6,466 nucleotides of DNA from contig CAMBJF010000138.1 in assembly GCA_945867875.1 (NCBI GenBank), forward strand, positions 1-6,466. Reading direction: 5' to 3'. Positions 6,427 through 6,466 of the stretch are shown here, in pieces. Both the position numbers and the translations under genes were made by a program. Origin of the DNA: an uncultured Ruminococcus sp. (GTDB taxonomy: Bacteria > Bacillota > Clostridia > Oscillospirales > Ruminococcaceae). The notes under the pieces are model-generated. The model was not told where the DNA came from. It ran no database searches and saw nothing but the letters and a program-made list of their open reading frames with translations. The stretch's first letter is position 1. Every line of letters begins with the position of its first letter.

Positions 6427-6456
6427 AACCCCTAATTCGCAAGCGGATTAGGGGTT
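6427..6456 (+). terminator. Second strong GC-clamped hairpin (candidate terminator, no U-tract)
   Basis: AACCCCTAATTCGC (6427-6440) pairs with GCGGATTAGGGGTT (6443-6456) with a single U-G wobble. The innermost C-G cannot close, which leaves a four-base CAAG loop. On the plus strand it is followed by AAAAAG rather than T-rich sequence. Its place after the operon and its stable C4/G4 clamp suggest a transcription end, possibly together with the hairpin at 6372-6412, but the missing U-tract keeps this open. The window ends 10 bases later. Confidence 0.45.
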
Positions 6457-6466
6457 AAAAAGTATA

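Overview
The window looks like one short assembly contig from a gut-type, strictly anaerobic Bacillota (Clostridia, most like Ruminococcus/Oscillospiraceae). The evidence is strong AAGGAG/AGGAGG ribosome binding sites, a TTG start, the codon style, and large GLUG-repeat and InlB-type surface modules that are common in that group. The taxonomic call is inference from style; there is no rRNA or other marker gene.

Layout. Bases 1-40 are not genomic. They are an untrimmed Illumina Nextera (Tn5) read-1 adapter, preceded by seven bases that match the end of an i5 index. Genomic sequence starts at 41 with an AT-only inverted repeat (41-69), followed by a ribosome binding site. Two genes on the plus strand fill nearly everything else. 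Gene 1 (95-2632) encodes an MMPL/RND-superfamily transporter with 12 membrane segments, both Asp-Tyr proton-relay pairs and an unusual glycine-rich C-terminal tail built on a four-residue period. Gene 2 (2629-6363) overlaps it by four bases (ATGA). It encodes a 1244-residue secreted, membrane-tethered protein: signal peptide, GLUG beta-solenoid, a helical and very acidic insert of about 490 residues, a second GLUG block, an InlB/Flg_new-type repeat, a C-terminal transmembrane helix and a strongly basic tail. Two long hairpins without U-tracts (6372-6412 and 6427-6456) follow.

How the genes fit together. The overlap implies co-transcription and translational coupling, so the two proteins are probably made together and may work as one cell-envelope unit: a proton-driven pump for a lipid or other hydrophobic molecule plus a large extracellular partner anchored beside it. 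The substrate cannot be read from the sequence. The pairing, the split solenoid and the tetrad tail are the most interesting points. No regulator is visible, because the contig stops at the adapter just upstream of gene 1.
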